DNA of 64,000 nucleotides from Pegoplata infirma (lineage: Eukaryota; Arthropoda; Insecta; Diptera; Anthomyiidae), in the NCBI GenBank assembly GCA_963921195.1, contig OY992537.1:58738313-58802312 (forward strand), given 5' to 3'. The notes beneath the pieces were generated by a model. It had not been told where the DNA came from, searched no databases, and saw only the letters and a list, made by a program, of their open reading frames with translations. The translations under genes were made by a program, and so were the position numbers. Positions 41,674-52,142 of this stretch are shown piece after piece. Position 1 is the first letter of the stretch, and the number at the start of each line of letters is the position of its first letter.

Positions 41674-42852
41674 CACTCAAAATAATAATAATTTAAAATA
41701 CTCTGTAAAATTACTGTAATTTCACTTCAACAGATATTTGAAAGAGTTTTCTGTCAAAATACAGATTTAAAGAAAATACTTTGTATTTTTTTGGGACAAA
41801 AAAAACAAAATTTTTTATGTTATATAGGGTTGCCAAAATTTTATTTCGAAAATGCGGGACAGAGTCCCGAAAATTACAAAAATGGCGGGATTTTAAAAAT
41901 TTTCGCGGGACAAAAATATTTTTATGAACAAAACTGAAAAAATTATCAGCAAGTTGTCGAATTTTATTGTTTTAAATAGAGACCTTTAGTGCATTTTGAA
42001 AAAGAAAAAAATGTTTTTGTTTTTCAAAAAAAAAAAAAAATACTCCAAAAATTGTGAAATTTTACTTGGGTAACTAATGTCCAGCGTTGCATCTTTAAGA
42101 CAGAAAAGCGTGTACTTAATCCTTTTATCCCCCTTATGAGCTCATTAGTCTCAAAGGAGGCACTGAAATTGTTCTTACAAATGGGCTCTCTTTCGCGCTG
42201 CTTTAGAGACTATTTTAACTAAAGTAAATTTTAGTACACACATTTCCATTTTGAAGATACAACGCTGGACCAGAATTACTCCATGAAAATTTTATAAATA
42301 TTGTTCCCGGAATGAACTCTATATTGTGCAACTTTTGGCGTAGATTTTTTGAAAAATAATTTTTTTTCAAACAAACACTAAGATTGCAAACTTTTTTGTT
42401 ATTTTTTCCTTAAAAAGGTTCTAAATCCACATAATTTGGACGGCAAGTTAAAACAAATTTTACAAAAAAATTAGGCTTTTAAAGTAAAAAATAGTTGTTG
42501 TAAAAAAAAAAAATGCAAAAAAAGCGGGAATATAGAATCCCGCGCGGGACGCGGGAATCGGTTATGAAAAGCGGGACAATCCCGCCAAATGCGGGACGCC
42601 TGGCAACCCTAATGTTATATTACTTTTAACTTTGTTATCTTAATTTTACAGATAAATAACAGAGCTTTTCTTTGCTAAATGGTATTTTATTTAACCAATA
42701 TTTTGATAGAAACTCTGTAAACTACCAGTTTTTTTTTGCCAAAATCATTTTACAGAGTTTTATAGTAAAATGTTGCTAGCTGGATAAGTATGGTGTACTC
42801 TGTTAAATTAGCAGAGTTTTTCTGTAATTTAAGAGAGTTAATATTTTGAGTG
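41674..42852. mobile_element. CACTCAAAA MITE, copy 7, split by a hAT MITE
   Basis: CACTCAAAATAATAATAATT on the left; AGAGTTAATATTTTGAGTG on the right; TA flanks (41672-41673 and 42853-42854). Without the insertion at 41825-42611 it would be about 385 bp. CTGTAA/TTACAG motifs as in the other copies. Confidence 0.75.
41825..42611. mobile_element. hAT MITE with 8-bp TSD (ATGTTATA)
   Basis: ATGTTATA is exact at 41817-41824 and 42612-42619. Ends are TAGGGTTGCCA and TGGCAACCCTA. Subterminal GCGGGAC/GTCCCGC motifs lie at both ends (41850-41910 and 42520-42600). The interior shares AATTACTCCATG and GCGTTGCATCTTTAAGA-type sequence with 39866-40585. 787 bp, non-coding. Confidence 0.88.
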
Positions 42853-42952
42853 TACATTTTGTGGTATATGGTATTCCGTACATTTGTACATTTGGCAAGA
42901 GAGAGTTTTTCTGTAATTTAAGAGAGTTAATATTTTGAGTGTACATTTAGTG
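42814..42952. repeat. Short tandem duplication at a MITE end
   Basis: GAGTTTTTCTGTAATTTAAG and GAGTTAATATTTTGAGTGTA occur twice (42820 and 42904), separated by GGTATATGGTATTCCGTAC. The latter sequence recurs after the following hAT element (43839), so the unit of about 80 bp was duplicated before that insertion. Confidence 0.65.
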
Positions 42953-43830
42953 CACTGTTGCCAGATTTGACGATTTCTCTGCATTTTGACGATTTTTACT
43001 CCCCAAAATAGCAAAATGACGATTTGACGATTTTTGCCCAAAAAATGACGATTTTTAAAAATAACAAAAACCGGTCAATTTTGTCTACTTTTTAAAATTT
43101 TTTTAATGAAACTTTTGTATTCAATGAATATTTGTTGCTCATTGTTAGTTAAAAAAAGTATCCATCAATATTTTTGTACAAAAAGGGACAAAGAGAACAA
43201 GTGAGAGTCCCTCCAAAAGGTAAACAAATTATAGGGGGCTTTTTTTGGCGGAGGACACCTTTCTTTTCCTGATAAATGTTAACAAATTGATTTGTTATGA
43301 TATTTACGCAATTTTATCATTATTACTTTTTTACGGAAGTGTCCACAGAAAAGGGCGGACGGAAAAAATACATTATCTAATTAACTTGACCCAACTGCAT
43401 GACCTTTTTCTTTCATAAAATTATTTCATATGTTCAAGAAGGTGAACAAAGAATATAAAGAGGAAATTTCGGAGGTAAATTTAGCTTTACCAGGGTCTCC
43501 CTGGTCTGGTTTTGTCAATTTTTAAACTAAACCATCCAATTGCCATAAGATATATACTGCATCATGTCTTCAACAGAGGGGCGGACATCGCTTGAATGAA
43601 TCATTAATCAATGATAGGTTAGGTTGTAAGTGCCTGCTGACGTTTTACGTCAACACACGTAGACTCTGAGATCCATTGTGATACCACAGGAAAAATCAAT
43701 GATAAATATACCTTTTTTATTTTGACGATTTTTTGACGATTTCTGCAAATGGGATGACGATTTTGACGATTTTTTTTATAAAAATCGTACATTTTTGACG
43801 ATTTTGTACACAACAATTCTGGCAACCCTG
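42953..43830. mobile_element. hAT MITE with 8-bp TSD (ATTTAGTG)
   Basis: ATTTAGTG is exact at 42945-42952 and 43831-43838. Ends are CACTGTTGCCAGA and TCTGGCAACCCTG. Subterminal TGACGATTTTTGACGATTT repeats occur at both ends (42968-43055 and 43722-43805). Contains a short foreign piece near 43610-43690 (GATAGGTTAGGTTG onward) that resembles a LINE 3' tail. Confidence 0.88.
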
Positions 43831-43838
43831 ATTTAGTG

Positions 43839-44380
43839 GTATATGGTATTCCGTACATTTGTACATTTGGCAAATACGTTTTCAATTTACCTGGTCAGGT
43901 TGGTGTTGCATTCCAGCAAAATCGGTCCAGTGGTTCAAAAGTTATTAGCAAAAGAGTAAATTTCGGCAAGGGTTTTTCGCGAATTTACGAGTTAAAAAAC
44001 ACGCTAACTTTCGAAAGACAATCTTGAGACTTTTGAAGCTTGGCATATATCTTTGTCGTTCCGCAGGTCTGGTTGGTATGGAATTTTAGTAAAATTGGTC
44101 CAGTGGTCCAAAAGTTCTAAACAAAACCCTAAATTTCAGATCGGTTTCACCCTAAATTCACGTGATGAAAAACAGTTTTAAAAGCATTGGTAAGTTATCA
44201 ATGCTTTCAAAATTTATTTTTCAATAGTAAGTCAGAAAAATATTTTAAAACATATTTTTGTCACTCAAAAATATTTGTACACTAAAATAAAAAAAAACTC
44301 AACTCAAAAATAATTTTACACTCGAAAAAAGAAACCGTTATTATTAAATTTAAACGTGCCGATCATGGTTTTTAACTGTC
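43839..44380 (+). mobile_element. DINE-1-like Helitron body
   Basis: Repeated units (AAATCGGTCCAGTGGTTCAA, then GGTCCAGTGGTCCAAAAGTT) and TTTCGAAAGACAATC match the reverse copy at 15960-17000. The termini are missing or hidden by earlier insertions. Confidence 0.5.
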
Positions 44381-45485
44381 AAATTTTTTTTTATACACCA
44401 TATGCATTTATTAAACAAAGTAATGCTTTTAATTTTTCAAATGTCATGATGACCATATGTCCAAAAAGATTAATTTATTTTTTTTTTTGACAGCTTGTGC
44501 ATCACTTGAAGGCTTTGATTCATAGAATTTTAATTTTTTTAATTGAATTTTGTGGTTTTCGCAAAAAACACAATTTATAGATAATCCACTAAATTTCAGT
44601 TTATCTGTCAATAAAGAATGACATTTTAAAATGCACAATAGTCATATTGTTTAACGCGAAATTCTAGAAATTAACAAAATAAAAATTATTTTTTTTTTTT
44701 TTAAACACAATTTTAGTTTAATAAAATATTGAAGGACATAACTACAATATTATATAAGGGTTCATGTTGAAAAAATGCAGAAGAAAAATGGAATTCCTAA
44801 AAATTATAGACATTTTTCTGGTAATTCCATAACCGGTTTCAAACTCTCCAGTTAGTGTTATCATCAGCAGGATTTTAAATGTCGGTTTGTCTTGTTAAGT
44901 ATTATTAGTTAAGGAATTTAGGAAGAACAAAATTTAATAAAAATGTAAATATTTTTAAAAAACTGCAAAAAAAATTTATAAAATAATTCGTTGGTTCACA
45001 GTTAAAAACATTTACTCAAAAATTAAAAAATTTGCCTTTAAAATACCTTTCTTATTGAATTTTAGCTACTTGTGATTAAAGTTGGTAAATTTTCCTGAAA
45101 AGATTTATGTATCTTTTCTTAACATATATCACCACAATTTTTTTCATTTTTATTTTAGCGGAATGACATGTTGACCATACGTCCATTAGTTTTTGACAGC
45201 TATTTTTATTAGTCCAGTACATACATAGATGTATCGATTCATGAAATATTAATTTAAATAATTGAACTTGTGGTTTTTCCCAGAAAAATCAATATCAATA
45301 TATGGAACATTAAACCACTGCATTTTTGTTTATGGTATTAATAAACAATAAAATGTTTATATCACATAATAATTTCGTTGCTCTTTACAAATTCTGGGAA
45401 AAGATGACTAAATAAAAAATATTAAATTTTTTATTAGGGTTTGAGTTGAAAGATATAGAAGAAAATTTAATTTCTAAAAATTATA
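44381..45485. other. AT-rich intron sequence, no feature
   Basis: Two diverged direct copies of a TGACATG-TTGACCATACGTCC / TTTTTGACAGC block (44440-44530 and 45165-45260) hint at an old duplication. Otherwise nothing recognised. Confidence 0.4.
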
Positions 45486-46024
45486 GATATGAGGCATTCC
45501 ACACCAAATGTTCCGCTACAGAAAAACATGTGTCCCGTAAATTTCTGAATAGGTTGTTTGAATAGCCCTATATGGAACTAAGAAAATTGCGTTTTTGGTT
45601 TTTTCTAATTTTCAAAAACTGGGCTTAGAAGGCGTAGTGAAATATTGGAAAAATGGTAAAATTTGTTGCGAGTTGCCTTGATTAAATATTTATCACATTA
45701 AAACGGAATGCACCACAATCTCAAAAATTTACATTCTTATATAGTTTTGTATGGGCTATCGATTAAAAATTTTTTTTTTTTTGGAAAATTTTCAGAACCC
45801 GTTCTGAAATTTTTCATTTTTTAAAAATGTCAATTTATTAAAAAACATGCCACTTTTTTTTTTTTAAGTTTAGATGTTTGTCCATCCACACAAAAAAATT
45901 CAGAAACACGTTCGTCGTTTTTTCGAGAAAATCGCATTTGAATTTTAAATTTCAGAAATTTCAGAAATTTACGTGACACATGTTTTTCTGTAGCGGGACA
46001 TTTGGTTTGGAATCCCTCATATAT
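45486..46024. mobile_element. GGCATTCCACACC fold-back element, complete copy
   Basis: Left TGAGGCATTCCACACCAAAT pairs with right ATTTGGTTTGGAATCCCTCA. The arms continue inverted for about 60 bp (CGCTACAGAAAAACATGTG on both sides). Length about 535 bp. Flanked by ATAGATA and ATATGG, no certain duplication. Non-coding. Confidence 0.7.
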
Positions 46025-46039
46025 GGTATGGTATTCAAG

Positions 46040-46420
46040 CACTCCAGTTTTTATATAGAAAAACAGTTTTCGTATAGAAAATGTCTCAGATTCTAAGGAA
46101 TTTTTCGTATAGAAAAAGTCTCCGATTTCGAGACATTTTTCGTATAGAAAAAGTTCCAGATTCTGATATATTTTTCGTATGGAGAAAATCTCAGATTCTG
46201 TGATATTTTTCGTATAGAGAAAATTTCAAAATTCTGTGACATTTTTCGTATAGAAAAGTCTCAGATTCTGAAAATTTTTTTGTATAGAAAAAGTCTCAAA
46301 TTTTGAGAAATTTTTCGTATAAAAAAAGTCTCAAATTTTACGACATTTTTCGTATGGAAAAAGTCTCAGATTTTGAGATTTTTCGTATAAAAATGTTTCA
46401 GATTCTGAGACATTTCCAAT
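46040..46420. repeat. Minisatellite, inverted relative of 17370-18770
   Basis: About ten monomers of AAAAAGTCTCAGATTCTGAG plus ACATTTTTCGTATAG. This is the reverse complement of the 17370 monomer pattern with TTCGTATAG instead of TTCTATAG. The two arrays are 28 kb apart and in opposite orientation. Confidence 0.75.
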
Positions 46421-46429
46421 AATTTTGTA

Positions 46430-46812
46430 ATTTTACAAGTTTTTTACCAATAAAATTGTAATTTAAATTTTTTGACACGTTTAAATTTACAAGGAGGTTT
46501 TGTAATTTTACTAGATTTTTTGCTACCTCCTATTTTACGAGAATTCCTAGTAATTTAACAAGCTTTTTACCAATAATTTTGTAATTTTACAAGCTGTTTA
46601 CCAAAAAAATTGTAAATTTACAGTTTTTTTTGAGCAATTAAAATTACAAGGAATTCTCGTAAATTTACTAAATTTTTTTTTGTAAAATTATCTTGAAAAT
46701 TTGTAAAATTACAAAAAAAATTGTAAAATTCCAAAAAAAATGTAAGTTTCAATCTAAATTTGTTTTTTAAAAAACAAGGAAACTGTCAAATATTGGGATT
46801 ACGAGAATTTTC
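46430..46812. repeat. TTGTAAATTTACAA motif cluster
   Basis: Many alternating TTGTAATTTTACAAG and CTAGTAATTTAACAAG-like motifs about 30 bp apart, comparable in layout with the interior of the CACTCAAAA MITEs but with a different core motif. Probably another palindrome-array element without clear ends. Confidence 0.4.
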
Positions 46813-46815
46813 CTA

Positions 46816-47621
46816 CACTCAAAATAATAACTCTGTAAAATACTCTGCAAAATGACTGTAATCTCAATTCAACAGATATTTGACAGAGTTTTCTGTCAAA
46901 ATACAGATTTAAAAAAAAATAATTGGTATTTTGTTGTGACAAAAAAAACAAAGTTTCCTCTGTTATATTACTTTTTACTTTGTTATCTTAATTTTACAGA
47001 TAGTTTACAGAGTTTTCTGCTAAAATACAGATCTAAGCAAAATACTTCGTATTTTTTTTATAACCAAAAACGTTTTCTGTTTTGATTAGTTTTTGTTACC
47101 AAGCATCAAAATTTTATCTATATATTTTTTTTTTTGAGAAAAAGTTGAAAAAGTAGCAAAAAAGTTATCAACATTTTTTTTCAGAAATCTTATAAAAATT
47201 TTACAAAATAACTTGCATTTAACTAAACTCTGTAAATTTACAGAGTTTTTTCTGTAAATATTTTTTTCATCAAATGCATTTTACAAATACTATATGTAAA
47301 TTTACATAGTTTTCTTTGCTAAATGGTTCTTTATTTAACCAATATTTTACTAGAAACTCTGTAAATTAACAGTTTTTTTTTTGTCCAAATCATTTTACAG
47401 AGTTTTTAAGTAAAATTACAGAGTTTTCTCTGTAAAAAAGCTTTCATATTTAACCAATTTTTACAATAAACTCTATTAATTAACAGTTTTTTTCTGTCAA
47501 AATCATTTTACAGAGTTTTTTAGTAAAATTACCAAGAAATGTTGTTAGCTGGAAAAGTATGGTGTACTCTGTTAAATTAGCAGAGTTTTTCTGTTATTTA
47601 ACAGAGTTATTATTTTGAGTG
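46816..47621. mobile_element. CACTCAAAA MITE, copy 8
   Basis: CACTCAAAATAATAACTCTG and ACAGAGTTATTATTTTGAGTG (last 20 bases), flanked by TA (46814-46815 and 47622-47623). The interior is a dense CTCTGTAAA/TTTACAGAG ladder close to copy 5. Confidence 0.8.
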
Positions 47622-47714
47622 TATAACAATTTCTTTAATTGGAGGAATTTCAATCACAAAATTGATTGAATCCGCGTTTTTGTTGATTTAAATTTGTTTC
47701 AAATTTTTTCTGTG
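47622..47714. mobile_element. MITE, CACAGAAAA family, right half
   Basis: AACAATTTCTTTAATTGGAG, AATCCGCGTTTTTGTTGATT and TTTTTTCTGTG followed by TA. Inverted match to 38637-38720. The other half is not present on the far side of copy 8. Confidence 0.5.
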
Positions 47715-48394
47715 TAGCGATGTCCGTGTAAACGGTGTAAACACGATACAGGTCGCAATTTTTAATAAATTGGCTTGAAATTTGAAACCTAAGCCCCTTT
47801 TGGCCCTAGGACGAAGCCTATTGAAATTGGTAAAAATCGGTCCATATTTAGACCTAGCCCCCATTCAAAGGTCCTCTTTAGTTTTGGCTCAAATGATTCT
47901 AATAGCCGCATTTTAATAGGTTTTTTTTTTGAAATTTGGCAGGTAATCATGTTTTATCCCCACAAATCACCATTACGAATTTTATTGAAATCGGACCAGT
48001 TCTTCTTGTAGCCCCCATACAAACCACCTTCCCGATTTTCACATAAATCTCGTAAATTTCATGAAAATAGAAAATATTTAATTAAAATTCTGTTTGTGTA
48101 TGTTAAACGCGTACTTTAATAACTTTATCAAATCTGATTATCATCGGACTATTTTTGGACTTAGGTCCCATGTGAAAATTTCGCCCGATATTCAGTTGAA
48201 ACGGTTTATTGTCAACAAAAAGAAGCATATTCCACTCAAATTTGATTTGTGAGTGCTTTTTACACTTATTAAATATTTGACAAAATATAGATCTAATCAG
48301 TCCATGTTTGAACTTGGGACCCATTTTCCGGGAAACTCTGGTGTAGGGTATTATATGGTCGGTCTTGACCGACTATAATTTTGTTACTTGTTTT
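47715..48394 (+). mobile_element. Helitron of a second DINE-like family
   Basis: The 5' end is truncated at the core (GCGATGTCCGTGTAAACG). The 3' end has GGTGTAGGGTATTATATGG, the hairpin GTCGGTCTTGACCGAC (48358-48373), and TTGTTACTTGTTTT. The same 3' end occurs on the minus strand at 22639. Confidence 0.6.
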
Positions 48395-48399
48395 AAATT

Positions 48400-48762
48400 T
48401 GGTTTTCTTAATTTAAATTGTATCTTTGGATTTCAAAACAAATGATCAAATTTCATATTTGACTTAAGACTTTTCGACTTCAATTGATATTTTACAAATA
48501 ACATAATAAAGTATTATAAATTTACTCAATCGGTAAGAAAGGGACAACAAATTAAAAATTGTCTAAACTCAGTTTTCTTAAAGAAATGCATATAAGAGCC
48601 CTACCTCCATTTACGTCTCAACTATTTAAGCATCCGATTACCTTAAAACTGAAAATTGTAAAACGACACCTTGTGAGATTAAACATTTTTCTATTTTAAC
48701 AGTCTTTAGTATCTTTCTATACCTCAAATGTTAAACTCTTTCATCATTTTAGGTGTAAAATG
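48400..48762. other. AT-rich intron sequence, no feature
   Basis: Nothing recognised. Confidence 0.45.
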
Positions 48763-48764
48763 TA

Positions 48765-49947
48765 CACTGAAAAAAAAATTTACCATTTTTAAAGCATGTT
48801 GAACTTAATTTAAAAAAAGGAGGGTATGCGAGGGCTCCAAAGATATTAATTCTTCTTCCAAGTATATTTTTTCCTAAAACATAGTAATGCATTTACTTAA
48901 ATATATCTTAAAAGTAAGTAAAATTGTACTTAATATAAGTTTAATTGTTTTTATCCAGATGAAAAATATTTTTTTAAAATAAGTAAAAATTTCCTTAAAC
49001 TTACGGATTCTGTTGACCCTATGGAGTCCCAATGTGAGGACCCTATGGGCCCCCATATATGGGGTCCACCCATGAGTATGTGCATACACTATTATAGAGT
49101 CACTATTGATTTTGATCCAAAATTTTGGTCAGAATCGCTCTATCTTGCTTAGTTTTCGAGATATGGGAATGGGGTCTTGAGAAATTTGATCATGAAATAA
49201 CTCGAAAACTATAACTCGGAGAGCTTTTGGGTCTTCGGCGGTAATATTCTACAAGTTAAGGACTACAAAATTGCCTTTAGAATTTTTTTCGTATCTGCAG
49301 TATTTGCAGAGTTATAGGCATTTAAAAATTCCGCGAAAATCGAAATTTGGATTTAAAGTTAGGGTCTCATGGGGTCTCCAGATGGGGCCCTCAGATGGGG
49401 TCCCCAAAATACCTTAAGTATTTTTTCCTTAAGTTAAGTAAATTCTTTCTTAAACTGATGAAGATATGGATTCAAATATAGTCAATGAAATCAATAAAAT
49501 AAAGATTACTTTTTTCTTAAATTAAAACAAAAATTAATTAAATTAAAGAAAATGCGTTTTGGAATTAAAGATTAGTACTTATTTGATTCAAGGTCTTGAA
49601 AATGTGTATACTATTTTTAAGTAAGTTACATACTTATTTATTTTTTTTGCACACAATTTAAATTTTTTTCTTTTAAGTAAAACAAAATTTTTTAATAAAC
49701 CCTTTTTTTCTTAAATGCAATCAATTCGCCATAAATGTAAAGAATATTTAACTTAATTTAAAAAAACAAATTAAGGAAAACGTTTGTGCTTTTTTAAGTA
49801 TTTGCATGTACTATCTTCAAGTTTATTTTCTTTGTTTTAAGTAAAACCACCTTATATTAAGATAAGTTGAAGTAAATTCAAAAAAATTTGCTTACTTAAA
49901 TTAATAACAGTGTTTATTTATTTTCAGTATAGTTATTTTTTTCAGTG
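48765..49947. mobile_element. TA-flanked element with CACTGAAAAAA ends
   Basis: CACTGAAAAAAAAATTTACC and ATTTTTTTCAGTG are inverted repeats, flanked by TA (48763-48764 and 49948-49949). Near both ends there are many ACTTAAA/TTTAAGT motifs. The centre (49000-49410) is a different, GC-richer segment with repeated GGGGTC/GACCCC and a piece shared with 5600-5720. 1183 bp. Confidence 0.65.
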
Positions 49948-49949
49948 TA

Positions 49950-50383
49950 GTTACGCCCTTTTAACATTTCATCTAATGATATGTTCACATTACAAATTTC
50001 TTTTTAAAACCATCAAGTCTAGACATGATAAAGTAAGTAGCTTTAATAAGAGATTTGAAATGGATGTAGGGAATACAAGAACAAAAAAAAAAAAACGAAA
50101 ATTAACATTTAATTATAATACAATTCAATTATACTCGTGTAATACCCATAAGAAATGAACATACAAATTTTGTTTAAAAGTTGCTATTAAAAAATAATAT
50201 GAAACGTTTCAGTTTAAATTAAAAAATAACAAAATGCCTTGTAAAACAAGTATATTATATGGCATTTACACTTACTTTTAAAACGTAAAGAGTGTAGTAT
50301 GGATTTTAAGGCGTTTACACAAACAGTTTTAAACATAAATTTATAAATTTTAAAACAAATGCTTAGTTTCTGCATGACGAACG
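49950..50383. other. AT-rich intron sequence, no feature
   Basis: Nothing recognised. Confidence 0.45.
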
Positions 50384-50619
50384 TACCGTGATAAGATCTG
50401 ATTTTATCTGATTATAATAATTGTATCTGATCAGATCTATTTGATCCGAAAATTGCCCTCAATTTCGTTATCTGGTCAGATACATTTACGGATCAGATCT
50501 AACTAAATCTCGAAAATGGGAATAAATATCTTTTCTCATAGATCTGATCAGATACAATTGATCTAATTAGATCTCCATAGATCACAGCAGATCTATTCAA
50601 TTTTTTTATCGGGGTCATT
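50384..50619. mobile_element. GATCTGATCAGATC-rich MITE
   Basis: The right end TTTTTTTATCGGGG resembles the CCCCGAGTAAAAA end at 29797. The interior has alternating AGATCTGATCAGATAC and GTATCTGATCAGATCT palindromes. The left end (near ACCGTGATAAGATCTG) is weak. Confidence 0.5.
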
Positions 50620-50781
50620 CGTCTGCAACGAATTTGCATTAAATTCGTTCCCGGCGAATATCGTTTGTCATACAGAAATTGGGCATAAGATTTTAAATTC
50701 TGCAAAATGCAACTAACACAAAGTTCATTTATTAACAAACCTACTGTCAAACTTTAACTATTACCCAAAACTATAAACATA

Positions 50782-51381
50782 CACTCAAAATAATCACTCT
50801 GTTAAATTACAGAGATACTCTGCTGAGCCAGCAGAAAATACCATAGATTTCCAACCAGCAAGATTTTTTGTTATTTTACAAGGAAAACTCTGTAAAATGA
50901 TTTCGATCAAAAAAAACTGTAAATTTACAGAATTATCTGTAAAATATTGATAAAACCAAGAAGAATTTTACCAAAAAACTCTGTAAATTAACAAAGTTTT
51001 AGTTAAATGCATTTATGAGTTCAAAATTTTACAAAAAAAACTGTAAATTTACAAAGTTTTAGTTAAATCCATTTTATGAGTAAAACTTCTCTGCTTCAAA
51101 AACCTTAATTAAAATTAAATTAATTAAAATTAAAATTTTGTTAAATTTTCCCGCTTTAATGCTTTAATGCTTCCAAATTGTAAATTTACTTTTTTATTTT
51201 TGTGAAAATTACAAGTTTTTAGCGAGTAACTCCAATTTTACAAAATTTTGTTTTTCGGTCACAAGAAAATACGAAGTATTTTCTTAAAATCTGTATTTCG
51301 ACAGATAACTTTGTCAAATATCTGTCGAATTGAGATTACAGTCATTTTACAGAGTATTTAACAGAGTAATTATTTTGAGTG
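50782..51381. mobile_element. CACTCAAAA MITE, copy 9
   Basis: CACTCAAAATAATCACTCTG and ACAGAGTAATTATTTTGAGTG (last 20 bases), TA flanks (50780-50781 and 51382-51383). The left arm carries GCTGAGCCAGCAGAAAAT as in copy 4. 600 bp. Confidence 0.8.
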
Positions 51382-51383
51382 TA

Positions 51384-51830
51384 GCAAATCGTATGAAAAC
51401 TAACAACATCATACACATAATAATTGTAATTAAAGCTCATAAAGTTGATTAAAACCAGTAATTTTCAAACATTAAAAATCACCAGATAAGAAAATGTATT
51501 TTTAAAAAGCTTTATTTTTTGTTGTTGTTAGCAATACCTTAATTGAATTTAAAATTGCACATATGAACAATAGGGTGAAGCGATTTGAGATTTATCCAAA
51601 TTTCGATTCGGCTTATCGATATAGGTTTCTGAAATACATATGTATATTTCCGAATACGGAAGAAGACATTCGGCTTAAATGAATTTCAACCAATGTATCT
51701 TGAGTTCGTTTGAGCCGAATTGATATTCAGCTTGAACCGCTGCGCCCTAATGATTTACCATATTTACAAAACTACACCATTTACAGATGAAATTCAAAAA
51801 AATTTCATTTGAAATTTATTAAAGATCCAT
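51384..51830. other. Intron sequence, no feature
   Basis: Nothing recognised apart from a TTCGGCTT/AAGCCGAA-like motif pair near 51600-51740. Confidence 0.4.
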
Positions 51831-52142
51831 TGTTCTTCGTAAAGGATCAATTGAAATTCAAACCAGTGAGAGTGTTTTCGACAGTGCCGAATCTTTTTTA
51901 CCCTCCAACATAAAATAAATAAAAACTAAATTGCTGGAGCGTTTTTGGGGGCGTCGTAAAAGATCAATTGAATTTAAAAAAAAATAAATTATAATTCGTT
52001 AAAGATCAATGGAAATCGCACAGAAAAAAATATGGAGGAAACAAATTTGAGTAATCACTTGTTTAAATTTAAAAACAAAAATTGAGTAATTTTTTAATTG
52101 TCGCAATTAAAAATTTACTTAAAAATTTTAAAAACAATTTAA

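Noticed and set aside
48874..49089. Small minus-strand frame with MYAHTHGWTPYMG start
   Set aside because: Reads through the GGGGTCC/CCATATATGG repeats in a TA-flanked transposon. No homology recognised.
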